DNA of 61,031 nucleotides from Stentor roeselii (taxonomy: Eukaryota; Ciliophora; Heterotrichea; Heterotrichida; Stentoridae): positions 1 through 61,031 of the forward strand of contig RSEH01000276.1 of assembly GCA_006503475.1 (NCBI GenBank), given 5' to 3'. Both the position numbers and the translations under genes were made by a program. This document shows, piece after piece, positions 9,011 to 19,443 of this stretch (positions are counted from its first letter, which is position 1; every line of letters begins with the position of its first letter). The notes beneath the pieces were generated by a model that searched no databases, was not told the origin of the DNA, and saw only the letters and a list, made by a program, of their open reading frames with translations.

Positions 9011-10549
9011 TATTTTAAATGGATTTAAATGCTAATTGAGCTAATTTGGTCAACTTTTCTATTACTACCTCCTGATTTATCTTGGAAATTAAATTAATTT
9101 TAAAGGCATCTCACAGCCAATAATCTTAAATAATTGGCAGCTTCTTTATTAAGCCATTATAATTTATTTAATACACTCAAATATGCATTCACTTAAAGTT
9201 TTCTTGAAACTCAGAATTAACTCAGCCGAAATACTTAAAATCATTTAGACAATGCCTCAAATGTCACAAATAATTAAATTTAAGTAAATGAATTAATATA
9301 TAGAAAATCATTCGAATACTCCAATCTCATTAAGTAATGAGAAAAGTCAAGTAATTCTTTTAGTAAGTTAGATTCACTAGAATTTTAAAGGAAATATAAA
9401 AAATCATCAATTCTAAGATTATTCTTCATGCTTCTTATAGATATTTGTGGAAGGTCTTCAGGATACGACACTTTCTTATCACTATTGATTGTATCAACTA
9501 TCTTTTATAGAAACTCATCCTGCAAATTTTGAATCAAGTATGATTTTTATAGATTCAATTTAAAGTTTTTCATATGCATCTTCTACGTTATTAAGTTTTT
9601 AAGCGCTGTGGATAGTTTAAAAGTCATTAAATAGTTATAGGGCGAGTTTTTAACTTGATTCTAACTTGAGTCTCCTTATGAGTATTTCAATTTTATTCAC
9701 ATATTTTCATACATAAGGTACAAATAAATGAAGATTGATTATTTTTTATAATCAATCTTTTTTTTAAATAAAAGCAGCCGATACTTTTGGACACCTTAAT
9801 TAAATATATATTACAAAACCTTCTTCTAATTGATTATATAAAAGATTAGAGTTTATGATCTAATAATTCATCATTTTATTAAAGTGCCATCATTAAATAA
9901 GTGCTTATTTATTTCATATTCTTAAAAAACCAAGATCATAATTAGTCTCTAAGTTTTATTATCGATAAATTATTAACATGAATATCACCTGATTATGATG
10001 TTATTATTCGGATTTATAATAGGAGAGGCATATGGAAGATGCAACATAATTAATTAAGAATCTGATGAATTATTTGATATTTATTGAATTCAAAGATGAA
10101 TCTAATATACTCGAAGTTAAAATTTCTTAGAGAGGATATAAAAAAAACTTCTTCCAAAATCAGGAAATTTAAGAAATTACTGGTATAGTCTTTATTATTA
10201 ATTTAAAATCAATTCGAAGAATAAGTTAGGCAGTAGAAGAAAACTCTTATTTCACTTCGTCACTCCAAAATTTTTTGCTACTCTTAAGTTAAATAAGTCA
10301 ATAGCTATTAAAAGTAGGCATTGTCTATGAACCTATATTAGATGCATCATAAATTTCAAGGATTATTTTTCAATAATACCTCATAATTTAAAAATTTATC
10401 ACAAATAAACCTCTCTCAATCCATGCAAGGCAAACTTATCTAAAATCTCCAACCAAAAATATGATTTTCGATTATAATAGAAATTAAATGAGAATCCATG
10501 AATTTCACAAAATTACCAGCTTAAAAACATCAATAAATCATAACAAAAA
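9011..10549. other. Long gene-poor stretch
   Basis: About 1.5 kb, the longest non-coding stretch here, between divergent genes. It is AT-rich with stops in all frames. Apart from the hairpin at 9731-9759 I see no gene, tRNA or repeat. The last ~150 nt act as the leader of the PKG-like gene and are rich in A and C (for example 10501-10548). Confidence 0.5.
9731..9759. repeat. Perfect 12-bp inverted repeat followed by a T run
   Basis: AAGATTGATTAT, 5-nt loop TTTTT, ATAATCAATCTT, then a run of nine T (9757-9765). It lies in the middle of the gene-poor stretch, far from either neighbouring gene. It could be the 3' end of a small RNA gene or a cruciform-forming site; nothing upstream identifies an RNA. 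Confidence 0.6.
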
Positions 10550-10648
10550 ATGAATAAAAAAATCTCAATTTCAATTCAACTAAAATTTAAATATCTAAAA
10601 ATTAAATGCTGCCTATCATCCCACCTAATAATCCAAAAAAACTCCAAA

Positions 10649-13141
10649 ATGGGAAACAAATGCTTACAAAAACAAAAACATTTCCGAATGGAATCCCCAT
10701 CAATATCAACACAGCCAGACAGTGCTCAAACCGCAGAAGAAAGCAAGCACCTAACTTTTATCACTCAAAAAGAAATGCAGTCTCACGAGCGAAACGCAAT
10801 AATTTCAGCCTTACAGAAAAATTCCTTATTTAAAGACCTAAAAGAAATCGACTTCGAAGATATTTTCAGAGCTTTAAAGTTTTGCATTGTGAATTCAAAC
10901 AAGTTCATTTTTCATCAAAAGTCCTACGGTTCCCTTTTTTACATCATTCATTCCGGGTCAGTCGAGGTGATAGTTGACTCTAAAAGAAAAGGAATCCTGA
11001 AAAAAGACTCATGTTTTGGAGAACTCGCTTTATTATCAGACTCAACACGTAAAGCTTCAATTAAAACATTAGAAAAAAGTTCTTTTTGGGTGTTAACTCA
11101 AGAACGTTTTTTAACAACAATCAAGAGAATAATGATGCGAAATATTGACAGTTTAAGAAAACATATCTCAAGTGTCCCTTTTTTCTCTCATTTAAACGAC
11201 GGGGCAAAGGAAGCCATTGCATCTTCAGCGATTATCAGGAAGTACTTCGACGGTGACCTGGTAATTCGTGAGGGTGAAAAAGGTGACTTTTTATTTGTCC
11301 TTCTTGCAGGAGTTATCAAGTTCATAAGACAAGGTCAGGAAATCGCAAGAATTAAAGACCAAGGTGAAGTCTTTGGAGAAAACGCTTTATTAACAGGGTC
11401 TGTTAGGACCGCTTCTTGTTTTTCTTACGGACCTAGCGAAGTGATGATGATCGAAAAAAGCTCTTTAGAAACCGTCTTCGGAATGAACTTCAAAGAAACT
11501 TTACTCAGGTGCATCTCGAAATTATCAATTCAAAGCAACCCTCATCTTACTTTTTTAAACAAAACTCAAATTTCTGCAATTATTGAACATCTTCACTTTT
11601 TTGAATACCCTGACAAGGAAATCGTTGTGAAAGATGGAGTCGTCAATGAGTGTCTTGGAGTCGTTTGTGTTGGAGGGCTTTTCACTGAAGGGAATAAAAG
11701 TCGCAAGGTCTGCGCCTATCAGGTCATCGGGTTTTTCGATGAACTTGAAGCCACTTTCGAAGGAAAGAGCTATTTGGCTGATGGGGTCACGATTATAGCG
11801 AGAATTGATTATCGAACTATTGAATCTATCGTCGGGGTCTCTTTTCAAGGACTGGCAAACTACCTGGAAACTTTGAAGTTCTTGAAAAATGTTTCGCTTT
11901 TTAAGAACTTTTCTTTGGATAGTCTCAAAAAGGTCTCAGAAGCGGTGAAAGTCTTGAAGTTGAAAAAAGATTCAGTCATTTTTATGGCTTCTGATAAATC
12001 TGAATCGATTTTTATTGTTAAAGAAGGACTTGTTAATATTGTCAAAGGAGATAAATTGCTTAGGCTGCTTAGTCAAAAGGAATGCTTTGGAGAAAGATGC
12101 CTGGTTGAGAAGAAAAGAAGTGCATCTGCTGTTTGTTATGAAGATTCTGAACTTTATGAAGTTTCTAAGGATATTCTTCTTTCTTTACCTGAAAAAAGGT
12201 TCTTGAAAATCGAGATTGATAGGAAAAAAAATTATCAGAATCAAGTCAACTTGCAGGATCTTCATGTCAAGTTCAGGTATCCATATGTCAACGGCTCTAG
12301 AAGTTACTTTAATGTTAGAAATCTTGAAACTGATGCGGTTTATGACTTGATGCTTATCCCAAAAAGCTCTTTGAGTAAAGTTTCTGAATGTGATGACCTG
12401 GTTCGGGAAAAACAGTTGCAGATCTTGTTGGATCATCATTTGATTCAGAAGTTGGTGACTGCAGGCCGACACGATGCATACATAATGTTCGTTACTGAGC
12501 ACATCCCAGGCAACTTCCTGAAAAAGTTCCTTCCAACAACTGAAGACTACGCTAAAGTCCTAGTAGTCTACATCTGTTCAATCCTAGAATACCTTCACGA
12601 TAAGCACATAATCTACAGAGATCTCGATTCTTCAAACATTCTAATAAGTTCAAAAGGCTTTCCTTATCTATTCAACTTCAAAAACTCTAAAATCGTGCAA
12701 GACCGGACCTATACCAAGGCAGGGAATTATTTTTACATGGCTCAAGAAATGATCCTTGGAAGAGGTTACAGCAAGTCAGTCGATTTCTGGTCTTTAGGGG
12801 TCTTAATTCATGAAATGCTTTACGGAATTCTTCCTTTTGATTTAAAAAATGATGACAATGCGTCGACGGCCTTTAACAAGATCTTAAACAATGAGTTGCT
12901 GTTTAAAGATAAAAAATTTGAATCTGCTAATCAAGTTATTCGCTCGCTACTTTCTCCTGCTTCTACTCGTTTTGATTCAGAAAAAATCAAGAAAAGTAGC
13001 TGGATGGGGAATATTGAGTATGAAAGTTTGTTAATGCTTAATGTCAGCAGTTCTGAATTCCCGAATATTAATTTTCCTCAGATTAAAAAAAGTAAAGTCG
13101 AGCTTCATTTATTCCGTCTACTTGAGGTAATGTTTAAGTAG
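10649..13141 (+). CDS. PKG-like protein: four cNMP-binding domains plus a degenerate kinase domain
   Basis: The frame is open from an ATG at 10550, but the ATG at 10649 (MGNKC) gives an N-myristoylation and palmitoylation-type start, and I choose it (830 residues). Four cyclic-nucleotide-binding domains follow. Cassettes FGELALL..TRKAS, FGENALL..VRTAS and FGERCLV..KRSAS mark domains 1, 2 and 4; domain 3 has no FGE cassette. The arrangement is that of protist cGMP-dependent kinases. The kinase lobe is damaged: HRDLK is YRDLD (656-660), DFG is NFK (676-678) and the ALK lysine appears to be Met in YDLMLIPK. The late motif (MAQE for APE, DFWSLGVLIHEM) is intact. It is therefore probably a pseudokinase that senses cGMP or cAMP at membranes. 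Confidence 0.85.
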   Translation: MGNKCLQKQKHFRMESPSISTQPDSAQTAEESKHLTFITQKEMQSHERNAIISALQKNSLFKDLKEIDFEDIFRALKFCIVNSNKFIFHQKSYGSLFYIIHSGSVEVIVDSKRKGILKKDSCFGELALLSDSTRKASIKTLEKSSFWVLTQERFLTTIKRIMMRNIDSLRKHISSVPFFSHLNDGAKEAIASSAIIRKYFDGDLVIREGEKGDFLFVLLAGVIKFIRQGQEIARIKDQGEVFGENALLTGSVRTASCFSYGPSEVMMIEKSSLETVFGMNFKETLLRCISKLSIQSNPHLTFLNKTQISAIIEHLHFFEYPDKEIVVKDGVVNECLGVVCVGGLFTEGNKSRKVCAYQVIGFFDELEATFEGKSYLADGVTIIARIDYRTIESIVGVSFQGLANYLETLKFLKNVSLFKNFSLDSLKKVSEAVKVLKLKKDSVIFMASDKSESIFIVKEGLVNIVKGDKLLRLLSQKECFGERCLVEKKRSASAVCYEDSELYEVSKDILLSLPEKRFLKIEIDRKKNYQNQVNLQDLHVKFRYPYVNGSRSYFNVRNLETDAVYDLMLIPKSSLSKVSECDDLVREKQLQILLDHHLIQKLVTAGRHDAYIMFVTEHIPGNFLKKFLPTTEDYAKVLVVYICSILEYLHDKHIIYRDLDSSNILISSKGFPYLFNFKNSKIVQDRTYTKAGNYFYMAQEMILGRGYSKSVDFWSLGVLIHEMLYGILPFDLKNDDNASTAFNKILNNELLFKDKKFESANQVIRSLLSPASTRFDSEKIKKSSWMGNIEYESLLMLNVSSSEFPNINFPQIKKSKVELHLFRLLEVMFK

Positions 13142-14039
13142 AACATGAGAAAATATGAGATCCCTATTGAAGTTAGAAAGTATGAATGGTTTAATTATTT
13201 CTAAGCTAATAATCTTTATAGTATTCTTTTCTTTATCATTTTGGAACAAAGATTATCACTAATTAGATCAAGATACTTGTGAAATATTTTTAAGCACCTG
13301 AATCAGTTTAATTATTTAAGATTTTTCTTGCTTGTTAACAGCAGTTTGATCTTTTGAACGAGCTTCAGTACTCATCTTCATTTTTTCAATATTAGGACTG
13401 AAAATTTAAGGACAAAGGCAAATCACATCGAGTAATGAATTCATAGGGCTTTATCATAGGTCACTTAAATAAATAAATAAAAATATGCTCTAGAAATCAG
13501 GATGGAATCATTGAATCATCTAATTTGTTTAATGCTAAAAATATTTAATTACTTTAAGAATCAATTAAGTAGTTGATTCAAAACATCGAGTCTGAATATT
13601 GTAAATCAGTATCAATCTTCTAGTTTCCAAAAATGCATCTCTAAATTTCGAAATAGTCTTAATATTCAAAGCCATTTAACATCATTTTAAACCTCAATGC
13701 CCATTAAATTTTAACTATATCCGCGCTCGGCCATTTAAACAATCCATTTCATTTTTTATCAAAATCCATTAGGTTTATTGATTCAACAATTATCAAAACT
13801 TCCGTAATTCAACTCAAAAGTCCTAAAACTCCAAAAAAACTCACAAATTTTCTAGAAAACTTCCAACCCTCCAAAACTAAAACCACCAAAAGCATGTTTT
13901 ATTTCAACTCAATCTGAAAATAATCTAAAAGTGATTCAAATAATAAAATCTTTCAATAAACCATCTCAAGACTCTTCACTCGATGACATCATCCTGGCGA
14001 ATAATACTTTCATATTGATTTCCAGTAGGTGTAGTAAAA
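13142..14039. other. Intergenic with A/C-rich leader
   Basis: About 900 nt with no gene seen. The last ~240 nt before the ABCA start are poor in G on the sense strand: 13801-13980 holds 9 G against 44 C. This matches leaders of other genes here. Confidence 0.5.
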
Positions 14040-17000
14040 ATGACATTTGGAGGCCATCTCCGAGCAGTATTGCTTAAGAACTGGCTTCTTTGGAAGCGAG
14101 AGTTATGCGGCTCTATCTGTGAGCTGGTCTTTCCAATAATCCTGATGATGTTTTTATACTTGATCAAGCTTGCCCTCAAGACATCAAACAAAAAAGCGAA
14201 AAGTTATTACGATGACCGGAAAGTGATTTCAACATACTCGACTTACATGAATCTGCTTAATGAGACGCAAGGATTCAACGAGGCCTTCAATATCAGTAAT
14301 GATAAGGCACGGGATTCACTTCCTTTCTATTGGTGCGACCGAGTCATCAAATATGACTGGACTTGGGGAATCGTTTATAAAAACAACTCAGAGAACTGGA
14401 AACTAGCGAAATATTTAGAAGAGGAAATAGGAAATTACTTGAATCTCACAAAGATATACTTTAAATCTACCAGTAGTAAAAAATTTCCTGTAAAAGTGAG
14501 GCATTTTGAGTCTTCAAGTAAACTTAAGGACTATGTTCGTCATTCTGATTATGGAGATGGAGATAGACATAAAATTTGTTTTGCTTTGGAAATTGATGAG
14601 TTTTCTAAAAGTGAATTTAAGTTGAATATCAGGTATAATATGACGAGTATTGATCCTGATGATTCGAGTGTTTATGGAGATTTTCTAGATGTTTTTCTTA
14701 CTAGTTATACTGACTCTGTTAATAAGTACCAGAAAAGAGTCATCACTGATTATCAGAAAGATTTCGTGGAAAGTGGGTTTCTTACTGTCCAGAACTTAGC
14801 TATCAATTATGTCACTAGATACTTTGAGCCTAAGGCACCTGAACTTGTAGAAATCGTTGTACCTATGCATGGAATCCATTATAAAAATGACCCTTTCATG
14901 TCAAACTTCGGAGGAACCCTTGGTTTTTTCTTATTTGTGACATCGCTAGTTCCAGTCTGTCGAATGATAAGCAAAGTAGTAACAGAAAAAGAAACAAAAG
15001 TAAGAGAATCAATGAAAATGATGGGTTTGCAAGACACTCCATACTGGTTATCATGGTTCATAATGTACTCACTGATTTACCTAATAACATCATCAGGCTG
15101 CACCCTAGTCTCAGTGTTAATATTCGAGTACTCCAACAAGTTCATAATATTCCTAATCTTCTTCCTATACGGCCAGTCCTGCCTGGCCTTCAGCGTTTTA
15201 ATGAGTTCAATCTTCAACAAAGCTAAAACAGCAGTATTAGTCGGTATGCTGATTTTCTTCATCAGTTACTTTTCCCTTCTAAGTGTCACAAACACAACTC
15301 CTAAAAACACTCTCTCAGTCCTTTCACTATTCAACACAGTAGCAATGGCAGAAGGTTTCATCGAAATGATGAGTTTCGAAGGTGTTCAAATCGGAACCAC
15401 CTTTTCCAACATAATGGACTCTTACTTCAACTACTCAGTAGGCAAATGTTTGATCTTCCTAACAATTGACACTTTCCTCTACTGGCTTCTTGCTCTCTAC
15501 CTTGACAAAGTAATAAAAACAGAGACAGGAGTGAGTCTTCCTTGGTACTTCCCCTTCACCCTCAGTTACTGGCGCGGGCATTCAAACAAAGAGATCTCTG
15601 CAGAAGACCTGGCCTTACTCGAAGAAGAAGACGAAAAAAGAAGACGTGAAATGCAGCAGAACCAAAACATTGAAGACATCGACCCAACTCTTGAAGGGCA
15701 GATCAAGTCTGGCCAATGCATGAAGGTCAGAGGACTGAGAAAGAACTTCGGTGATAAAACAGCTGTCGATGGACTTGACTTAGACATGTTCAAAGGACAG
15801 ATCTTTGCATTATTAGGACATAACGGCGCAGGGAAAACAACGACTATCTCCATGTTGACTGGCATGCTCGCGCCAACTGCTGGAGAAATGACTGTCAATG
15901 ATATGAACTTCCGCACTGACATGGTAGAAATACGCAAAACTCTTGGAGCTTGTCCTCAACATGACATCTTGTTCAAGACACTCACTGTTGAAGAACATCT
16001 TTACTTGTTCTGCAGGTTTAAAGGTCTTTCTAATAAGTCTCAGATAAAGGAAATTATTGAAGAGAAATTAAATGATGTTGACTTGATGGAAAAAAGAACT
16101 ACGAAAGCAGGGAACTTGTCAGGAGGACAGAAAAGAAAACTTTCTCTGGCCATTGCACTTATTGGAGGGTCTACTATTGTCATGCTTGATGAGCCTACCT
16201 CAGGTATGGACCTGACTGCACGAAGGAAGATGTGGGACATGCTGAAACGTGAAAAAAGAGGAAGGATCATCATTTTAACCACTCATTACATGGAAGAAGC
16301 TGATATTCTCGCTGATCGAATCGCGATCATGTCGCAAGGGAAACTTTACTGTCTCGGTTCTCCTCTTTTCCTAAAAAAACGATTTGGAGTAGGCTACAAC
16401 CTGAGCATCGTTAAAGAAGTAGAAGGCTCGGCACAGCCAGACTTCTCTAAAATCGAGGCACTCGTCAGTAGAACCATTCCTGAAAGTCGAGTCTTTAACA
16501 CTGCTTCTGCTGAGATTATTTTTGAGATTCCTCTTGAATGCAGTTATCGATTTAAACACTTCTTCACTGAACTTGACTCGAGTATGAAGAAGTTGAAAAT
16601 TGAGACTTATGGAATTTCAGTCACTACTTTGGAAGAAGTTTTTATTCGAGTCTCCAGAGGTGATGATGGAGGACATCGAAGACCTTCGATTGATGAAGGG
16701 AAGGCTGAGAGTAGTTCAGTTTTGACTTTTGATAAGTTTGACTCGGAACTTTTGAATAGTGATGATTTTAATATTGCTGAACATCGAGTGAAGGGAATTT
16801 TGTTTTTTTCTCATTTTATGGCTTTGATGGAAAAAAGAGTGATTTATAGTATTCGTGACTTGAAAGGGATTGTTTTAGAGATTTGCTTACCTATTGTGTT
16901 TGTTCTTCTTGGGTTGATTTTGTTGACGCAGTTCAGTGTTTATGATGATCAAGATAGCAGATTACTGAGTTTCTCTCATTATAAGTCGAAGCAACACGTG

Positions 17001-19412
17001 CTTTATCATTACTCAGACGAAGAGGGCTCTAAGTCTTACGAATACATGGATGACTATAAAAGCAAGTTCGAAAACATCAGGCTAGACAACAAGTCCTCAA
17101 AAAAAATGACACCAAAAGAATTCGATTATTACATTTACAAAGAGCGAAAAGTAGACCCTTTTCGTTTAGGTTCTTATTACTCAGTAAACACGTCATTTCT
17201 TAACAATTTAACAGGCCTTAACTACACAGGAGTTTATATCTGGGGCAACTCCTCCGCATATGCCTCTCTTCCTACCTTCGCCAGTGAGTACGGTCAAGCT
17301 TTTGTCAACCGCTATAAAAACGATGAAGATTTCTACTCATTCAAGATCTACAACCACCCCCTGCCTTTGACTAAGAAACAAAAGAACCTTGCTCAAAACG
17401 CAGGTAGTTTTTACGTTGCCTTGATTTTTGCAATAGGAATGGCTTTTATCCCGACAGGTCTCGTGACCTTCATAGTGAAAGAGCGAGAACACAACATAAA
17501 GCACCAACATCTGGTAAGTGGAGTTTCAATCTTAGCATATTGGCTTTCTTCCTTCGTTTGGGACTTGCTAAAATACATGCTTCCAGGAATAGTGACTCCT
17601 TTGTTGATCAAAGCTTTTGACCTGAAGGCTCTTTTAGAGCCTGACTCTGTTTACAATGCAGTTTGGTACCTCTTTTTATTATTTGGTTTCGCGATCTGTC
17701 CATATACCTACGCGATTAGCTTTTTGTTCAAGTCTTATTCAGTCGCGCAGTTCTTCATCTTCCTGCTCAATCTAATCGTTGGAGTCATTGGAGGACTGGC
17801 GGTCTGGGTGTTAATCATCATCTCGGACACTACTCGAAACGTTGCTGAGGTCTTGGTTTATTTCTTTAGACTAGTTTCTCCTGTCTTTTGCTTGTCGTAT
17901 GGATTGATGACTGTCTCCAATCGAGACGCATATCAACTTGCTTATGGGAAAAGACATGAACCTGATGCTCTTGACTGGGATATCACTGGAGCTTCACTTT
18001 TTTTCATGTTTTTGCATTTTGTTGTTGGAACTTTAGCGGTTTTCTTAATCGAGTGGCTTAGTACTGTGACTTTCTTTAGAAATCTTATTGCTGCACGAGA
18101 CCCGGGACCTAATGATTACTTCCCTGATGATGATGTTGAACGCATGAAGGAAGAAGCTAAAGAATCCTCGGCGGATGTCGTCGCCGTTAAAGTTTCGGGA
18201 CTTAGGAAAATTTATGGAAACCTTTTCAATAAAAATGATACCAAAATCGCTATTCAAGAGGTCTCGTTTGTTGTTCCTAGACAACAGGCTTTTGCGTTGT
18301 TAGGGGTTAATGGAGCTGGGAAAACAACTACTTTTAGAATACTTACTGGCGAATATGGACCTACAGTCGGCGAAGCATACATCAGTGGATACAACGTCGT
18401 GACCGATTTAGCCTCAGCCAGATACAACATCGGATACTGTCCTCAATTCGACGCATTAAGTGAAGTCCTAACTCCAGTGGAGCACTTAAAGCTTTACGCA
18501 AGAATAAAAGGTATTCCAAAGAACCTAATAAAAACCTTTGTCGATAAGCAAATTTCCGACATGGGTTTAACAAAATACATAAAAGTCCGTGCAGGTAACT
18601 TAAGCGGAGGTAACAAAAGAAAGCTTTCAGTAGCAATCGCAACAATCGGTAACCCACCAGTGGTCTTCCTCGACGAGCCCAGTGCAGGTATGGACCCAAA
18701 CGCGCGAAAAAACATGTGGGAAGTGGTGAATCGTATAAAACGTCAAAAATGCAGCATTATTTTAACAACCCACTCAATGGATGAGGCCGAGTCTCTTTGC
18801 AACACGATGGCGATCATGGTGAACGGCAGGTTTAAGTGCTACGGGACTGCAACTCACATAAAGAACAAGTACAGCTCAGGGTACGAGTTTTTACTTAAAG
18901 TCAAATTTCCCACTGCTGAAGAAATTGAAACTATTTCTGGATTTATGAAAACTTATGTCAATCAAGGATTCGTCGGAGAAAACAATCTTAAACTTGCACT
19001 TCAAGCTGCTACTGTTGAAGACTTGTTTGAAAATATTGCGGAACATGAGTCCGGCGCTCATTTGTTTGAGGAAATCAAAGAAAATAAAAAAGTTGATGTT
19101 AAGAGTTTGGCTGAATGGATCATTTTAGAAAAGATTGGAATGAATATTAATGGATGGCTTGAAAAAGAGTTTAGAAATATCAGGCTTATTGAACATTTTG
19201 GAAGTTATTATAAGTTTAAATTAGAGAAAAGAGAAGATATCACCATTGGTGGTCTTTTCGGGAAAATAGAAGATGCTAAAGATGCTTTGAAAATTGAAGA
19301 GTACAGCTTGAGCCAGACCACTCTTGAACAGATTTTCAACATGTTTGCAACTGAAGGAGAAGGACATAAACTCAAACAACGACTTTCAGGATCTCAAAGA
19401 GTCACTAGTTAA
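14040..19412 (+). CDS. Full-length ABCA-type ABC transporter
   Basis: A 1790-residue protein with the ABCA order TMD1-NBD1-TMD2-NBD2. Residues ~25-45 form the first membrane segment, then a large loop with NxS/T sites, then a membrane block around 285-500. NBD1 has Walker A GHNGAGKTTT (about residue 593), signature LSGGQKRKLS and Walker B VMLDEPTSGMD. TMD2 starts with a segment near 930, has another glycosylated loop, then a membrane block from ~1120 to 1340. NBD2 has GVNGAGKTTT (about 1421), LSGGNKRKLS and VFLDEPSAGMD. All catalytic elements are present in both halves, so it should hydrolyse ATP and move lipids or lipophilic compounds. Strand composition flips sharply near 14.88, 17.0 and 18.36 kb inside the gene. 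Confidence 0.96.
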   Translation: MTFGGHLRAVLLKNWLLWKRELCGSICELVFPIILMMFLYLIKLALKTSNKKAKSYYDDRKVISTYSTYMNLLNETQGFNEAFNISNDKARDSLPFYWCDRVIKYDWTWGIVYKNNSENWKLAKYLEEEIGNYLNLTKIYFKSTSSKKFPVKVRHFESSSKLKDYVRHSDYGDGDRHKICFALEIDEFSKSEFKLNIRYNMTSIDPDDSSVYGDFLDVFLTSYTDSVNKYQKRVITDYQKDFVESGFLTVQNLAINYVTRYFEPKAPELVEIVVPMHGIHYKNDPFMSNFGGTLGFFLFVTSLVPVCRMISKVVTEKETKVRESMKMMGLQDTPYWLSWFIMYSLIYLITSSGCTLVSVLIFEYSNKFIIFLIFFLYGQSCLAFSVLMSSIFNKAKTAVLVGMLIFFISYFSLLSVTNTTPKNTLSVLSLFNTVAMAEGFIEMMSFEGVQIGTTFSNIMDSYFNYSVGKCLIFLTIDTFLYWLLALYLDKVIKTETGVSLPWYFPFTLSYWRGHSNKEISAEDLALLEEEDEKRRREMQQNQNIEDIDPTLEGQIKSGQCMKVRGLRKNFGDKTAVDGLDLDMFKGQIFALLGHNGAGKTTTISMLTGMLAPTAGEMTVNDMNFRTDMVEIRKTLGACPQHDILFKTLTVEEHLYLFCRFKGLSNKSQIKEIIEEKLNDVDLMEKRTTKAGNLSGGQKRKLSLAIALIGGSTIVMLDEPTSGMDLTARRKMWDMLKREKRGRIIILTTHYMEEADILADRIAIMSQGKLYCLGSPLFLKKRFGVGYNLSIVKEVEGSAQPDFSKIEALVSRTIPESRVFNTASAEIIFEIPLECSYRFKHFFTELDSSMKKLKIETYGISVTTLEEVFIRVSRGDDGGHRRPSIDEGKAESSSVLTFDKFDSELLNSDDFNIAEHRVKGILFFSHFMALMEKRVIYSIRDLKGIVLEICLPIVFVLLGLILLTQFSVYDDQDSRLLSFSHYKSKQHVLYHYSDEEGSKSYEYMDDYKSKFENIRLDNKSSKKMTPKEFDYYIYKERKVDPFRLGSYYSVNTSFLNNLTGLNYTGVYIWGNSSAYASLPTFASEYGQAFVNRYKNDEDFYSFKIYNHPLPLTKKQKNLAQNAGSFYVALIFAIGMAFIPTGLVTFIVKEREHNIKHQHLVSGVSILAYWLSSFVWDLLKYMLPGIVTPLLIKAFDLKALLEPDSVYNAVWYLFLLFGFAICPYTYAISFLFKSYSVAQFFIFLLNLIVGVIGGLAVWVLIIISDTTRNVAEVLVYFFRLVSPVFCLSYGLMTVSNRDAYQLAYGKRHEPDALDWDITGASLFFMFLHFVVGTLAVFLIEWLSTVTFFRNLIAARDPGPNDYFPDDDVERMKEEAKESSADVVAVKVSGLRKIYGNLFNKNDTKIAIQEVSFVVPRQQAFALLGVNGAGKTTTFRILTGEYGPTVGEAYISGYNVVTDLASARYNIGYCPQFDALSEVLTPVEHLKLYARIKGIPKNLIKTFVDKQISDMGLTKYIKVRAGNLSGGNKRKLSVAIATIGNPPVVFLDEPSAGMDPNARKNMWEVVNRIKRQKCSIILTTHSMDEAESLCNTMAIMVNGRFKCYGTATHIKNKYSSGYEFLLKVKFPTAEEIETISGFMKTYVNQGFVGENNLKLALQAATVEDLFENIAEHESGAHLFEEIKENKKVDVKSLAEWIILEKIGMNINGWLEKEFRNIRLIEHFGSYYKFKLEKREDITIGGLFGKIEDAKDALKIEEYSLSQTTLEQIFNMFATEGEGHKLKQRLSGSQRVTS

Positions 19413-19443
19413 TAAGCTTTCTTAAAATATCATCAATTACTAA

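Noticed and set aside
9731-9765. Calling the hairpin a bacterial-type terminator
   Set aside because: The organism is a eukaryote and no gene ends nearby; I list it only as an inverted repeat.
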